Origin: JBGMEA01 sp964444065
GTDB taxonomy: Bacteria; Bacillota; Clostridia; Eubacteriales; Anaerofustaceae
DNA length: 32,855 bases
Direction: 5' to 3'
NCBI GenBank assembly: GCA_964444065.1
Contig: CAYUFL010000020.1
Span: 1-32,855, forward strand
In this document: in pieces, positions 16,545-25,006 of the stretch
Layout of the letters: each line of letters opens with the position of its first letter
How positions within the stretch are numbered: position 1 is the stretch's first letter
The notes under the pieces: generated by a model
Database searches by the model: none
The model's input: only the letters and a program-made list of their open reading frames with translations
Told to the model about the DNA's origin: nothing
Program-made: the position numbers and the translations under genes

Positions 16545-17295
16545 ACATTAATTTCAGTCCTTTTAAAGTCAGCATCGGATCATAAATATCGATCACATCG
16601 GTGTTTGGAACAATGACTTTTGCGTAGCCGCCGCAGGCAACTGTTTTGATGTCGGGGATACTGATTTCTTCTTTCATGCATTTGATGATATATTCCACCT
16701 GACCGATTTGTCCGTAGACAAGACCTGCCTGCATGCTGGTGATCGTGTTTGATGCAAGGATGCTTTTGGGCTTTTCGATTTCAATTTTCGGCAGTTTCGC
16801 TGCCTGCGTCCAAAGTGCGTCCGCTGAAATTTGGATGCCGGGCGAAGTCACTGCAACACCGAATATACCGTCTTGTGTAATATAATCATATCTGGTTGCA
16901 GTGCCGAAATTAATGACAATTACCGGTCCGCCGTACAGCTCATATGCAGCAAGCGCATCTACAATACGGTCGGCTCCGACTTCTTTTGGATTTTCCGTCT
17001 GTACTTTGATTCCGGTTTTGATCCCGGGACCGACCGTCAGCGGCTTGATGTCGAAATATTTAATGATCGCACTGGTTAGCGCATAATTGATGTCAGGAAC
17101 GACACTGGAAATAATAACATCGTTGATATCAGCAAATGTCAGTTTTTTTAATGCTAAAAAACTGTGGAGCAGAACAGCAAGCTCATCCGATGTTCTGGCG
17201 GTTTTCGTAATGTAACGAAAACTGGCGAATAAATGATCTTCCTGAAAAATTCCGATTTCCGTCGTTGTATTTCCTACATCAATTACAATCAGCAT
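16525..17295 (-). CDS. coaX: Type III pantothenate kinase CoaX
   Basis: First step of CoA synthesis: ATP-dependent phosphorylation of pantothenate, 256 residues, normal length. Visible motifs: phosphate loop DVGNTTTEIG (6-15), ISSVVP (62-67), GPGIKTGI (89-96), GADR with the catalytic Asp (D109), and SPGIQISADALW. The usual DFGTATT motif reads N-F-G-T-A-T-R-Y-D here, with Asn 129 in place of the Asp that coordinates the monovalent cation in characterised CoaX enzymes. The gene lies between an ECF S subunit (10 bp upstream) and dus (20-bp overlap), which supports a pantothenate-uptake-and-phosphorylation operon. Confidence 0.92.
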   Translation of the reverse strand: MLIVIDVGNTTTEIGIFQEDHLFASFRYITKTARTSDELAVLLHSFLALKKLTFADINDVIISSVVPDINYALTSAIIKYFDIKPLTVGPGIKTGIKVQTENPKEVGADRIVDALAAYELYGGPVIVINFGTATRYDYITQDGIFGVAVTSPGIQISADALWTQAAKLPKIEIEKPKSILASNTITSMQAGLVYGQIGQVEYIIKCMKEEISIPDIKTVACGGYAKVIVPNTDVIDIYDPMLTLKGLKLMYDKNKR

Positions 17296-17305
17296 GACAG
17301 TCTCC

Positions 17306-17935
17306 TTACATAGGTTGTTCTGTTTTCAGTACCTTTTTCAAAGGCTTGCATATCGCATAAGCTGCAATCCATGCGATAATGGCTTCCGGGATACCGTTGG
17401 TCAGAATGCTTGCGCCGATTATGCCCAACACCAGATCATAACTGATGCCGATCAATGTCGCGTAATCCTGCCCGAAAAACAGAAAAATACCGCCCAAAAC
17501 AAGCAAGGTATTTACCAAGCTCCCTAAAAAGGCACTCAGACCGTAGACCAGAAAGTCTTTCATCTTTGTGCGTTTGAATGCGGTATAACAGATTCCGGCA
17601 ACCGTACCGGTTAGAATACGGGGTACAAAACAAATGACCAGACTCCAGAAATTCCCGCCCAGTTCACCCAGTGAATAGAAGGGGGTAAACAGAAAAGCAG
17701 CGGGTGAAGGAGGCATAAATGTCCATACGATAAAACTGAACAGTCCTGTGAAAAAGCCCATCAGTGTCCCGGCTTTTGTGCCGAGGAGTATGGAAGTGAT
17801 TACGACGGGTACCATCGCAAGGGTTGCGACAATCGGACCGATCGGGATGGATCCGAGCGCAGTGAAGCAGAATAATGCTTCAATCGCCAAAAGCAGTGCG
17901 AATTGCACCATAAAAAGTGTTTTTTTGTTTCTCAT
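17306..17935 (-). CDS. panT: ECF transporter S component, probably pantothenate (PanT-like)
   Basis: Hydrophobic membrane protein of 209 residues with about six transmembrane segments, typical of vitamin-binding S subunits that work with the shared EcfA/A'/T module (not in this window). The N-terminal region (MRNKKTLF...FALLLAIEALF) and the A-T-L-A-M-V-P-V-V segment fit the family. Substrate is inferred from position: directly upstream of coaX in the same operon. ATG 17935 is chosen because GGAGG lies just ahead; an upstream ATG at 17974 would add 13 residues over the leader. No riboswitch motif was recognised in the leader. Confidence 0.8.
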   Translation of the reverse strand: MRNKKTLFMVQFALLLAIEALFCFTALGSIPIGPIVATLAMVPVVITSILLGTKAGTLMGFFTGLFSFIVWTFMPPSPAAFLFTPFYSLGELGGNFWSLVICFVPRILTGTVAGICYTAFKRTKMKDFLVYGLSAFLGSLVNTLLVLGGIFLFFGQDYATLIGISYDLVLGIIGASILTNGIPEAIIAWIAAYAICKPLKKVLKTEQPM

Positions 17936-17985
17936 TGTTTTTCCTCCGTTCTCGTTCTTTCGAGATAGATACAAGACGATAACAC

Positions 17986-18015
17986 ATTATATCATAAGTG
18001 CGTATTGCCGTTCAA
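17986..18015 (-). promoter_or_regulatory. Promoter for panT-coaX-dus
   Basis: On the minus strand TTGAAC, an 18-bp spacer and a perfect TATAAT with an extended -10 TG (TGATATAAT). It lies about 51 bp before the panT start. Confidence 0.78.
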
Positions 18016-18071
18016 CTGAAAATATCGGATCATTCTTTCTTGCGAAATATTATTGAATCTGATAATATGTA

Positions 18072-18083
18072 GAATATACGTTC
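18072..18083. promoter_or_regulatory. Possible LexA (SOS) box upstream of uvrA
   Basis: GAATATACGTTC resembles the Firmicutes SOS box GAACNNNNGTTC with one changed base in the left half. It lies about 55 bp upstream of the uvrA -35 box rather than over it, which weakens the case. Confidence 0.3.
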
Positions 18084-18137
18084 TAAAAAATAGAATGATT
18101 AAAAACAATATTCGAAAATTCGTTTTAATTTTGATGA

Positions 18138-18165
18138 TTGAAAATTGTCGCTTTTATGCTACAAT
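18138..18165 (+). promoter_or_regulatory. Promoter for uvrA
   Basis: TTGAAA, a 16-bp spacer and TACAAT with an extended -10 TG (TGCTACAAT). It lies 22 bp before the ATG at 18188, implying a very short leader with GGAG as the ribosome site. Confidence 0.7.
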
Positions 18166-18187
18166 ATTAACAGAAACGGAGTAAATC

Positions 18188-21010
18188 ATGGCAGAGTTTA
18201 TCAGAATAAAAGGTGCAAAAGAAAACAATCTGAAAAATATAGATATTGATTTGCCGCGCGATAAATTTATTGTACTGACAGGACTGAGCGGCTCGGGTAA
18301 ATCCAGTCTGGCATTTGATACAATTTACGCTGAAGGACAAAGGCGTTATGTGGAAAGCCTGTCTTCTTATGCGCGACAATTCCTTGGACAGATGAATAAG
18401 CCCGATGTGGAGAGTATTGAAGGTCTTTCTCCTGCGATTTCCATTGACCAAAAAACCACGAACCGTAATCCGAGATCCACTGTCGGCACGGTAACGGAAA
18501 TATTTGATTATTACAGACTGTTGTATGCCCGCATCGGTATTCCCCATTGCCCGGTGTGCGGGAAAGTCATCGAAAGCCAAAGTTTGGATATGATTATCGA
18601 CGAAATCATGCACGGCGCGGAAGGCGAAAAATTCCAGATTCTTGCACCTGTTGTACGAGGTGAAAAAGGACAGTATAAAAAACTGCTGGAAAACCTGGCA
18701 AAAGACGGATATGTCCGTGCATATGTAGACGGCGAACTGTATGAATTAAGTGATAATATCGAGCTTGATAAAAATAAAAAACATTCCATCAGTGTTGTGA
18801 TTGATCGGCTGAAGCATTCCGACTCAATCCGCAGCAGGCTGTCGGATTCCATCGAAACGGCGTTGAAACTTTCGGAAGGACTCGTTGTATATAAAACCGA
18901 AGGCGAAGAAAAATTATTCAGCGAAAATTACGCCTGTGCGGAATGTGGTATATCGATGGGTAAACCCGAACCGCGTGATTTTTCATTCAACTCACCGTTC
19001 GGCATGTGCCCGGACTGTAACGGTATCGGATTTCATCAACATATTGATGTCGATCTTCTGATCCCGGATAAAACACTTTCATTAAATCAGGGTGCACTGT
19101 CCTTTTATGGAAATGATGAAGAAGGATATTATTATTCGATCATCAGAGAGGTTGCCAACAATTACGGTTTCAGCATGGATGCACCGATAAAAGATGCCCC
19201 TGAGGCATTTGTGCACGCGCTGCTGTACGGAGACGATAAGATTGTGCATGTAGCTTTCAACAGTTACTTCACCGGATATAAAGAACAGAATCTGATGTTT
19301 GAAGGCGTTGTTAACAATATGCAGCGACGATATAAAGAAACCTCTTCCGAAATGATGAGGGAACGCATCGAGCGTTATATGGCAAACATTCCGTGCGAAC
19401 TGTGCGGAGGGAAAAAATTAAACGAGCGCAGTCTTGCGGTAACCGTCGGTGGAATGAATATCATTGATCTGACAGAAAAATCAGTGAAGGATACGCTAAG
19501 ATTTTTCGGTGCACTCACGCTTAACGAAACCGAAAAAATGGTATCACATCTTGTTTTAAAGGAAATACACAGCAGACTTGGGTTTTTGAATGATGTCGGG
19601 CTCAACTACCTTAGTTTAAGCCGAAGCGCAGCGTCTCTTTCCGGAGGAGAAAGCCAACGGATACGTCTTGCCACGCAAATCGGCTCTCAGCTGACCGGGG
19701 TGCTTTATGTCCTGGACGAACCCAGTATCGGACTGCACCAACGGGATAACGCGATGCTGCTCAGGACTTTGCGCCATTTGACGGATATCGGCAATACTTT
19801 GATTGTTGTCGAGCATGACGAGGACACCATGATGCACGCCGATCATATTGTTGATATCGGTCCCGGTGCGGGAATCAACGGAGGCGAGGTTGTTGCTCAG
19901 GGGACTGCTCAGGATATCATAGCCTGCAAGGAGTCTATCACGGGACAATATCTGTCCGGCGATAGGACGATCCAAATCCCCAATGTCAGAAATAAGGGGA
20001 ATGGAGATTTCCTGACAGTCAAAGATGCATACGCGAACAACCTGAAACACATCGATGCATCATTTCCGATCGGTACGTTTACCTGCGTGACGGGAGTTTC
20101 CGGTTCCGGCAAAAGTACGTTGGTAAATGAAATTCTTTATAAAGCCGTCAGCAGAGAGCTCTACCGTTCATCGATGAAACCCGGTAAACATGGCAGTGTG
20201 GAAGGAATTGAGCATATAGACAAAGTGATCGATATTGATCAGTCTCCCATCGGAAGAACGCCGAGATCAAATCCTGCTACATATACCGGTGTTTTTGATC
20301 TGATTCGTGATTTGTTCGCCAGTACGCCGGAAGCAAAAATGCGCGGTTACAAAAAAGGAAGATTCAGCTTTAATGTCAAGGGCGGACGATGCGAATCCTG
20401 CTCGGGTGACGGTATTATAAAAATAGAAATGCATTTTCTTCCCGATGTTTATGTTCCGTGCGAAGTATGCAAAGGACAGCGTTATAATAATGAAACGCTT
20501 CAAATCAAGTACAAAGGGAAAAACATCGCGGATGTTTTGAATATGAGCGTGGAAGAATCACTGGTGTTTTTTGAAAACCACCCTCGTATTTACGATAAAA
20601 TAAAAACGCTGTATGATGTTGGTCTTGGTTATATCAAGCTTGGACAGCCGTCCACAACATTATCCGGCGGAGAAGCACAGCGCATTAAACTGGCTACCGA
20701 ACTTTCAAAACGGGCAACAGGTAAAACATTGTACATCCTTGACGAACCGACTACAGGTCTTCACATCGCGGATGTGGACAAACTGTTGCAGGTATTGTTC
20801 AAACTGCGCGATAATGAGAATACCATCATTGTAATCGAGCATAATCTGGATGTGATCAAGTGTGCGGATTATCTGATAGACCTCGGTCCGGAAGGCGGAG
20901 ACGGTGGGGGTGAAATCATTGCACGCGGAACGCCCGAAGCGGTTGCAAGAGTCAAAAACAGCTATACAGGGCAATATCTGAAACCGGTGCTGTTTCCGAA
21001 TAAAAAATAA
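18188..21010 (+). CDS. uvrA: Excinuclease ABC subunit UvrA
   Basis: Damage-recognition ATPase of nucleotide excision repair, working with UvrB and UvrC; 940 residues, full length. Both ABC modules are intact: first Walker A GLSGSGKSS near residue 32 and the UvrB-facing region RYVESLSSYARQFLG; first signature LSGGESQRIRLA; second Walker A GVSGSGKSTLV; second signature LSGGEAQRIKLA; Walker B segments LDEPSIGLH and LDEPTTGLH. Zinc sites are visible as C-A-E-C-G ... C-P-D-C and C-E-S-C-S ... C-E-V-C. uvrB is not adjacent, so uvrA is a separate unit here. Confidence 0.97.
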   Translation: MAEFIRIKGAKENNLKNIDIDLPRDKFIVLTGLSGSGKSSLAFDTIYAEGQRRYVESLSSYARQFLGQMNKPDVESIEGLSPAISIDQKTTNRNPRSTVGTVTEIFDYYRLLYARIGIPHCPVCGKVIESQSLDMIIDEIMHGAEGEKFQILAPVVRGEKGQYKKLLENLAKDGYVRAYVDGELYELSDNIELDKNKKHSISVVIDRLKHSDSIRSRLSDSIETALKLSEGLVVYKTEGEEKLFSENYACAECGISMGKPEPRDFSFNSPFGMCPDCNGIGFHQHIDVDLLIPDKTLSLNQGALSFYGNDEEGYYYSIIREVANNYGFSMDAPIKDAPEAFVHALLYGDDKIVHVAFNSYFTGYKEQNLMFEGVVNNMQRRYKETSSEMMRERIERYMANIPCELCGGKKLNERSLAVTVGGMNIIDLTEKSVKDTLRFFGALTLNETEKMVSHLVLKEIHSRLGFLNDVGLNYLSLSRSAASLSGGESQRIRLATQIGSQLTGVLYVLDEPSIGLHQRDNAMLLRTLRHLTDIGNTLIVVEHDEDTMMHADHIVDIGPGAGINGGEVVAQGTAQDIIACKESITGQYLSGDRTIQIPNVRNKGNGDFLTVKDAYANNLKHIDASFPIGTFTCVTGVSGSGKSTLVNEILYKAVSRELYRSSMKPGKHGSVEGIEHIDKVIDIDQSPIGRTPRSNPATYTGVFDLIRDLFASTPEAKMRGYKKGRFSFNVKGGRCESCSGDGIIKIEMHFLPDVYVPCEVCKGQRYNNETLQIKYKGKNIADVLNMSVEESLVFFENHPRIYDKIKTLYDVGLGYIKLGQPSTTLSGGEAQRIKLATELSKRATGKTLYILDEPTTGLHIADVDKLLQVLFKLRDNENTIIVIEHNLDVIKCADYLIDLGPEGGDGGGEIIARGTPEAVARVKNSYTGQYLKPVLFPNKK

Positions 21011-21056
21011 GTTCGCAGGTGAAATCTGCATCAAATAAAAAAACAAGGGGTGGCAA

Positions 21057-21935
21057 ATGCCCAGCAGACTGGCAAGAATAATAGAAGCAGTTTTAAAGTT
21101 TTTAAATGTAAAAAATTCGAAACTGATTAAGCGGATAGAAAGATTGTATGTGAGATTTATTCCTCTGAAGATTATTTTCCGATACAATATCGGCAAAGTA
21201 AAAATCTTGGGCAGAAATACCATAACACTTTGTCACAAACGAACATGCGGCAGCATGCACATTGTATATCTGCACGGAGGCGCATACACGCAAAAAGCTT
21301 TTCCGGTACATTGGAGACTGATGCGCACATTAGTCGATAGACTGAAATGCAAAGTAACGTTCATTGATTATCCGCTGGCTCCGGAACATAATTATCTGGA
21401 GACATATGAAATGCTTGAGAAAAGTTATGCTTATTTGATGGAAAAATATCACGATGATGAATTTTTCCTAATGGGTGATTCCGCGGGAGGCGGACTTGCG
21501 TTGGCGTTTTTGCAGAAACTCAGGAATGAGGGGAAATCAATGCCTCACAAAACCGTACTGTATTCACCGTGGTTGGATATTACAATGAGCAATCCCGGCA
21601 TGAAAGATCTTGAAGATTTGGATTTGATGCTGAATGCAGAGGGTTTGATTCAGGCAGGCATCGAATATGCCGACGGAGAAAGCGACAGGAGATTGCCGCT
21701 GCTTTCGCCGATTTACGGAGATATGAACGGCTTGGGAGATGTTGCGGTTTTCTACGGTACGCATGAAATATTTTTTGCTGACTGCGAATTGCTTCGGGAA
21801 AAGGTCAAAGAAGCCGACAGCCGATTCGTTTTCTTTCCGTATATCGGCATGCAGCATGATTTTATTCTGCTTCCGATTCCGGAAGCGGGCAGAGCGCTTG
21901 AGGAGACATTGCTTTTTTTGACGGATACCGAATAA
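21057..21935 (+). CDS. Alpha/beta hydrolase, HSL/esterase type
   Basis: Probable carboxylesterase or deacetylase of the hormone-sensitive-lipase-like group, 292 residues. The oxyanion motif is H73-G-G75, the nucleophile is S142 in GDSAGG, the acid is most likely E236 in G-T-H-E-I-F-F (Asp is usual at this place), and the general base is H266 in M-Q-H-D-F. The first 45 residues are basic and amphipathic with no clear signal peptide. AAGGGG precedes the ATG. It follows uvrA by 46 bp and ends in a terminator, so co-transcription with uvrA is possible but has no functional logic. Substrate is unknown. Confidence 0.85.
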   Translation: MPSRLARIIEAVLKFLNVKNSKLIKRIERLYVRFIPLKIIFRYNIGKVKILGRNTITLCHKRTCGSMHIVYLHGGAYTQKAFPVHWRLMRTLVDRLKCKVTFIDYPLAPEHNYLETYEMLEKSYAYLMEKYHDDEFFLMGDSAGGGLALAFLQKLRNEGKSMPHKTVLYSPWLDITMSNPGMKDLEDLDLMLNAEGLIQAGIEYADGESDRRLPLLSPIYGDMNGLGDVAVFYGTHEIFFADCELLREKVKEADSRFVFFPYIGMQHDFILLPIPEAGRALEETLLFLTDTE

Positions 21936-21963
21936 AATACAAAAAGTAATACGGGTTAACGGC

Positions 21964-21993
21964 ACAGGGAAGACAATGGTCTTCCTTGTTTTT
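21964..21993 (+). terminator. Intrinsic terminator after the alpha/beta hydrolase
   Basis: An 11-bp stem (ACAGGGAAGAC / GTCTTCCTTGT, one G-U pair), a 4-nt loop AATG and a T-rich tail. Confidence 0.85.
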
Positions 21994-22072
21994 ATATTTT
22001 TTCTATGTCTTCAAATTAGTCTGAAGTGAATCGTTGTCCATATGCCGAGGCGAACCATAAAAAATCGAATTT

Positions 22073-22348
22073 TTATTGGTTTTTTCCGATTATTGCGTAT
22101 AATTTGATTGATTGCGGAGAGTAAAATACAACAATTATTTTTTCTCCATAAAAAATGGATTTGTTTTTGACAATTGCTTGCAGACGGTGATATAATGTAT
22201 TCGAAATTGTCTCCCCGCAATCTATCTTTGGGATCAACGTGACATTGGTAAAACAAAACGAAATAAAATCTTGTTTGCTGTCTTTCATTGCATTTTGTAT
22301 TTGAATTGTTTCGTCAACCAATGAAAACCGAAATCCCCAAATCACCAA
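22073..22348 (-). pseudogene. Possible gene remnant, unrecognised
   Basis: A TTG-started frame of 91 codons without a good ribosome site. Its composition looks protein-like, and the frame can be followed upstream past a TAA (about 22380) into more protein-like sequence (T-E-N-L-L-L-K-L-L-F-S-V-D-D-K-R). This suggests a decayed gene, but no family is recognised. Confidence 0.25.
22167..22196 (+). promoter_or_regulatory. Near-consensus promoter about 510 bp upstream of rnfC
   Basis: Perfect TTGACA, an 18-bp spacer and perfect TATAAT with an extended -10 TG (TGATATAAT). No gene starts soon after it, so it would give rnf a leader of about 500 nt or make an independent small RNA. Confidence 0.65.
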
Positions 22349-22643
22349 ACTTCTTATGAAATTTCTTGATTTTTTCTTTTATCGTTTATCATCTACTGAG
22401 AAGAGTAGTTTTAAAAGCAGATTTTCAGTTGCGGTTGAGATTGTGTTTCGGTATCAAAACATGGTCGGTATTACTGGATGGATGTTTTGTGTGCACTTTT
22501 TTTATGCTGTGCGATCGGATTTTTTACTGAATGCTTCTGCGGCAATGCTTCTCAAAACTCACTTTTGTCAAAATTTGATTCAAATGCAGCCGATTCTGAT
22601 ATATGTCGTTTTTTTGTGGTATCGTTTACGCTGCAACAATTAT

Positions 22644-22672
22644 TTGATTGTCCTAACATAGCTTAGTATATG
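22644..22672 (+). promoter_or_regulatory. Candidate proximal rnf promoter with inverted repeat
   Basis: TTGATT, a 17-bp spacer and TATATG (four of six matches each) lie 32 bp before the rnfC ATG. An inverted repeat TAACATA-N8-TATGTTA at 22654-22675 covers the -10 box and could be a repressor site. Confidence 0.4.
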
Positions 22673-22704
22673 TTAACAATAAATATAAAAAATGGAGTAA
22701 CGCA

Positions 22705-24027
22705 ATGGAAATTAAGCATGCTACATTTAAAGGCGGGATCCATCCGTCTTACAACAAACAGTATACCGACAAGCTTCCCATTGAAACAATGCCTGCTCCG
22801 AAGGAGATTGTTCTGCCGATGTCAATGCATATCGGTGCTCCGTGCAGTCCCGTCGTTGAAGTCGGACAGGAAGTAAAAATGGGGCAGTTGGTTGGACAGG
22901 CAGGCGGATTTGTTTCGGCGAATATTCATTCCAGCGTTTCCGGCAAAGTAAAAGCGATTGAAAAGCGTTTGACCGGAAATGGACAGAAAATGTTGTGTGT
23001 CGTGATTGAAAACGATTTTAAAGACACCCCGGATGAAGCAATGAAAGCCCGTAACTGGGAGGATTTGTCTGTACAAGAACTGCTGGATATTGTCGCAGGT
23101 GCCGGAATTGTCGGCATGGGCGGAGCAACGTTCCCCACCAGAGTCAAATTGGCTCCTCCGGCAGACAAAAAAATCGAGTATCTGATCATTAACGGTGCAG
23201 AGTGCGAACCGTATCTGACAAGTGATCATGCTGTGATGAAAGAAATGCCTGAAAAGGTAGTCGGCGGACTGAAAATCATGATGAAGATTTTGGGTCAGTC
23301 CAAAGGGTATATCGGAATCGAAGACAACAAGGCGGATGCAATTGAAGCGATCAAAAACGCGGCAGACGATTCCATCGAAATTTATTCGCTTCATACCAAA
23401 TATCCGCAAGGATCTGAAAAACAACTCGTGACGGCGGTGACAGGCAAAGAAGTTCCCTCCGGTGCACTTCCTTCCGAAGTCGGATGTGTGATTTCGAACT
23501 CAGGGACCGCAATTGCAATTTATGAAGCGGTGAGCCAGGGGATGCCGTTGATCGAACGCGTCACTACCGTTACCGGAAGCGGTATCAAAGAACCAAAAGT
23601 GCTCAAAATCCGTATCGGTACGATGGTAAATGAGATTATCGATTATTGCGGAGGCTTGAGCGATGATATTGCAAAAGTGATTCTCGGCGGTCCGATGATG
23701 GGTTTTGCGATATTTGATGTTGCAGTGCCCTCAAATAAAGGTACAAGCGGTACTTTATGCTTAAATGCAAAAGATGCTTTTGTAGAAGAACCATCCAACT
23801 GTATTCGCTGCGGTAAATGTATACAGGCATGTCCGATGCACCTGATGCCGCAATATATCGGAGGATTCTCCGTAAAAGGTGATTTTGAAAGATGCGAAGA
23901 ATACAACGCAATGGATTGCATCGAATGCGGCAGTTGTGCATTTGTGTGTCCTGCACGAAGACCATTGGTTTCTTCTATCAGAGTTGCCAAAAAACAAATT
24001 TTAGAAAAACGCAGAAACAACGGATAG
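22705..24027 (+). CDS. rnfC: Rnf complex subunit RnfC
   Basis: Peripheral subunit of the Rnf ferredoxin:NAD+ oxidoreductase; carries the NADH/FMN site and two [4Fe-4S] clusters. 440 residues, the short clostridial type without a long C-terminal repeat extension. The N-terminal barrel-sandwich region ends near 100; G-I-V-G-M-G-G-A-T-F-P and I-I-N-G-A-E-C-E-P-Y (about 134-170) belong to the FMN/NADH domain. Cluster ligands are C366/369/372/376 and C405/408/411/415. GGAG precedes the ATG. It is the first gene of rnfCDGEAB. Confidence 0.96.
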   Translation: MEIKHATFKGGIHPSYNKQYTDKLPIETMPAPKEIVLPMSMHIGAPCSPVVEVGQEVKMGQLVGQAGGFVSANIHSSVSGKVKAIEKRLTGNGQKMLCVVIENDFKDTPDEAMKARNWEDLSVQELLDIVAGAGIVGMGGATFPTRVKLAPPADKKIEYLIINGAECEPYLTSDHAVMKEMPEKVVGGLKIMMKILGQSKGYIGIEDNKADAIEAIKNAADDSIEIYSLHTKYPQGSEKQLVTAVTGKEVPSGALPSEVGCVISNSGTAIAIYEAVSQGMPLIERVTTVTGSGIKEPKVLKIRIGTMVNEIIDYCGGLSDDIAKVILGGPMMGFAIFDVAVPSNKGTSGTLCLNAKDAFVEEPSNCIRCGKCIQACPMHLMPQYIGGFSVKGDFERCEEYNAMDCIECGSCAFVCPARRPLVSSIRVAKKQILEKRRNNG

Positions 24028-24037
24028 GAGGTATCAT

Positions 24038-25006
24038 ATGAGTGAAAAATTATTAACCGTATCGTCCTCTCCTCATATCAGAGGAAAACAAACCACTCGC
24101 TCAATTATGACGGACGTTTTGATCGCTCTTCTGCCCGCTATGGTTCTGAGCGCAGTATTTTTCGGATTTTATGCCATTGTTCTTATTGCAATTTGTACCG
24201 CAACCTGTATTCTCGCTGAATTATTGACGCAGAGACTCATGAAACAGGATGTAACAATTAAAGATATGTCGGCAGCTGTCACAGGTGTGTTGCTTGCCCT
24301 GAATATGCCGATCAATGCACCTTGGTGGATTGCCGTTATCGGCTCCGCATTTGCGATCATCATTGTGAAACAACTCTTCGGCGGACTCGGGCACAATTTC
24401 ATGAACCCGGCGCTGGCCGCAAGAGCATTGTTGGTGGCGTCGTGGCCGACACTGATGACGGGCAGTGCATATTTGCCTGCTGACGCAATTTCATCTGCAA
24501 CCCCGCTCGGTATTCTGAAAGAAGGGTTGATTGGCACCTCCGGTGTTGCAATGCCCAGTACTTTGCAGTTGTTTTTGGGCGGACCGAACGTTTATGGCTG
24601 CATCGGTGAAGTCAGTGCGTTGGCGTTGATTTTGGGCGGAATTTACCTGATTGTAAGAAAAGTAATCACTTATCATATTCCGGTGTTTTATATCGGGACA
24701 GTTGCAATTTTTACGTTGATCGCAGGGTATAATTTCAGCGAAATGCTGACCTATATTTTCGCAGGCGGTTTGATGCTCGGTGCGTTCTTTATGGCGACCG
24801 ACTATGTAACCTGCCCGGCAACGATCAAAGGTCAAATTATTTACGCAATCGGCATGGGCATCATTGTTTGCGTGATTCGTTTCTACGGCGGATATCCGGA
24901 AGGCGTATGCTATTCCATTCTGCTGATGAATGTAGCCACCCCGTTGATTGACAAGCTTGTAAAAGCGAAAAAATACGGAGAGGTTAAGGTGAAGAAAAAT
25001 GCGTGA
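24038..25006 (+). CDS. rnfD: Rnf complex subunit RnfD
   Basis: Integral membrane subunit with about eight to ten helices, 322 residues, expected to carry a covalently bound FMN and take part in ion translocation. The start SSSPHIRG is the conserved N-terminus of RnfD/NqrB. N-M-P-I-N-A-P-W-W and LFGGLGHNFMNPALAARA are conserved family blocks. The FMN-attachment Thr is likely the one in S-S-A-T-P-L-G (about residue 150). It lies 10 bp after rnfC and overlaps rnfG by 8 bp. Good AGGAGG site. Confidence 0.96.
   Translation: MSEKLLTVSSSPHIRGKQTTRSIMTDVLIALLPAMVLSAVFFGFYAIVLIAICTATCILAELLTQRLMKQDVTIKDMSAAVTGVLLALNMPINAPWWIAVIGSAFAIIIVKQLFGGLGHNFMNPALAARALLVASWPTLMTGSAYLPADAISSATPLGILKEGLIGTSGVAMPSTLQLFLGGPNVYGCIGEVSALALILGGIYLIVRKVITYHIPVFYIGTVAIFTLIAGYNFSEMLTYIFAGGLMLGAFFMATDYVTCPATIKGQIIYAIGMGIIVCVIRFYGGYPEGVCYSILLMNVATPLIDKLVKAKKYGEVKVKKNA

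Larger units (their letters stand above)
21994..22704. other. About 700 bp without a convincing gene, upstream of rnfC
   Basis: AT-rich stretch with no ORF of recognisable family. On the minus strand an ORF of 91 codons from a TTG at 22348 to 22073 reads like normal protein (I-F-Y-G-E-K-I-I-V-V-F-Y-S-P-Q), and the same frame continues upstream beyond a TAA stop, so it may be the remains of a gene. On the plus strand a 62-codon ORF at 22478-22666 starts with a hydrophobic, Cys-rich segment but has no good ribosome site. A near-consensus promoter at 22167-22196 points toward rnfC. Nothing here is called as a gene. Confidence 0.6.

Noticed and set aside
22356..22661. 101-codon plus-strand ORF before rnfC
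   Set aside because: No ribosome site, unnatural composition rich in Phe and Cys, and no family likeness.
22655..22679. Rex redox-repressor site before rnfC
   Set aside because: TTAACAA at 22673 matches one half of the Rex box, but the required left half is not present at the right spacing.
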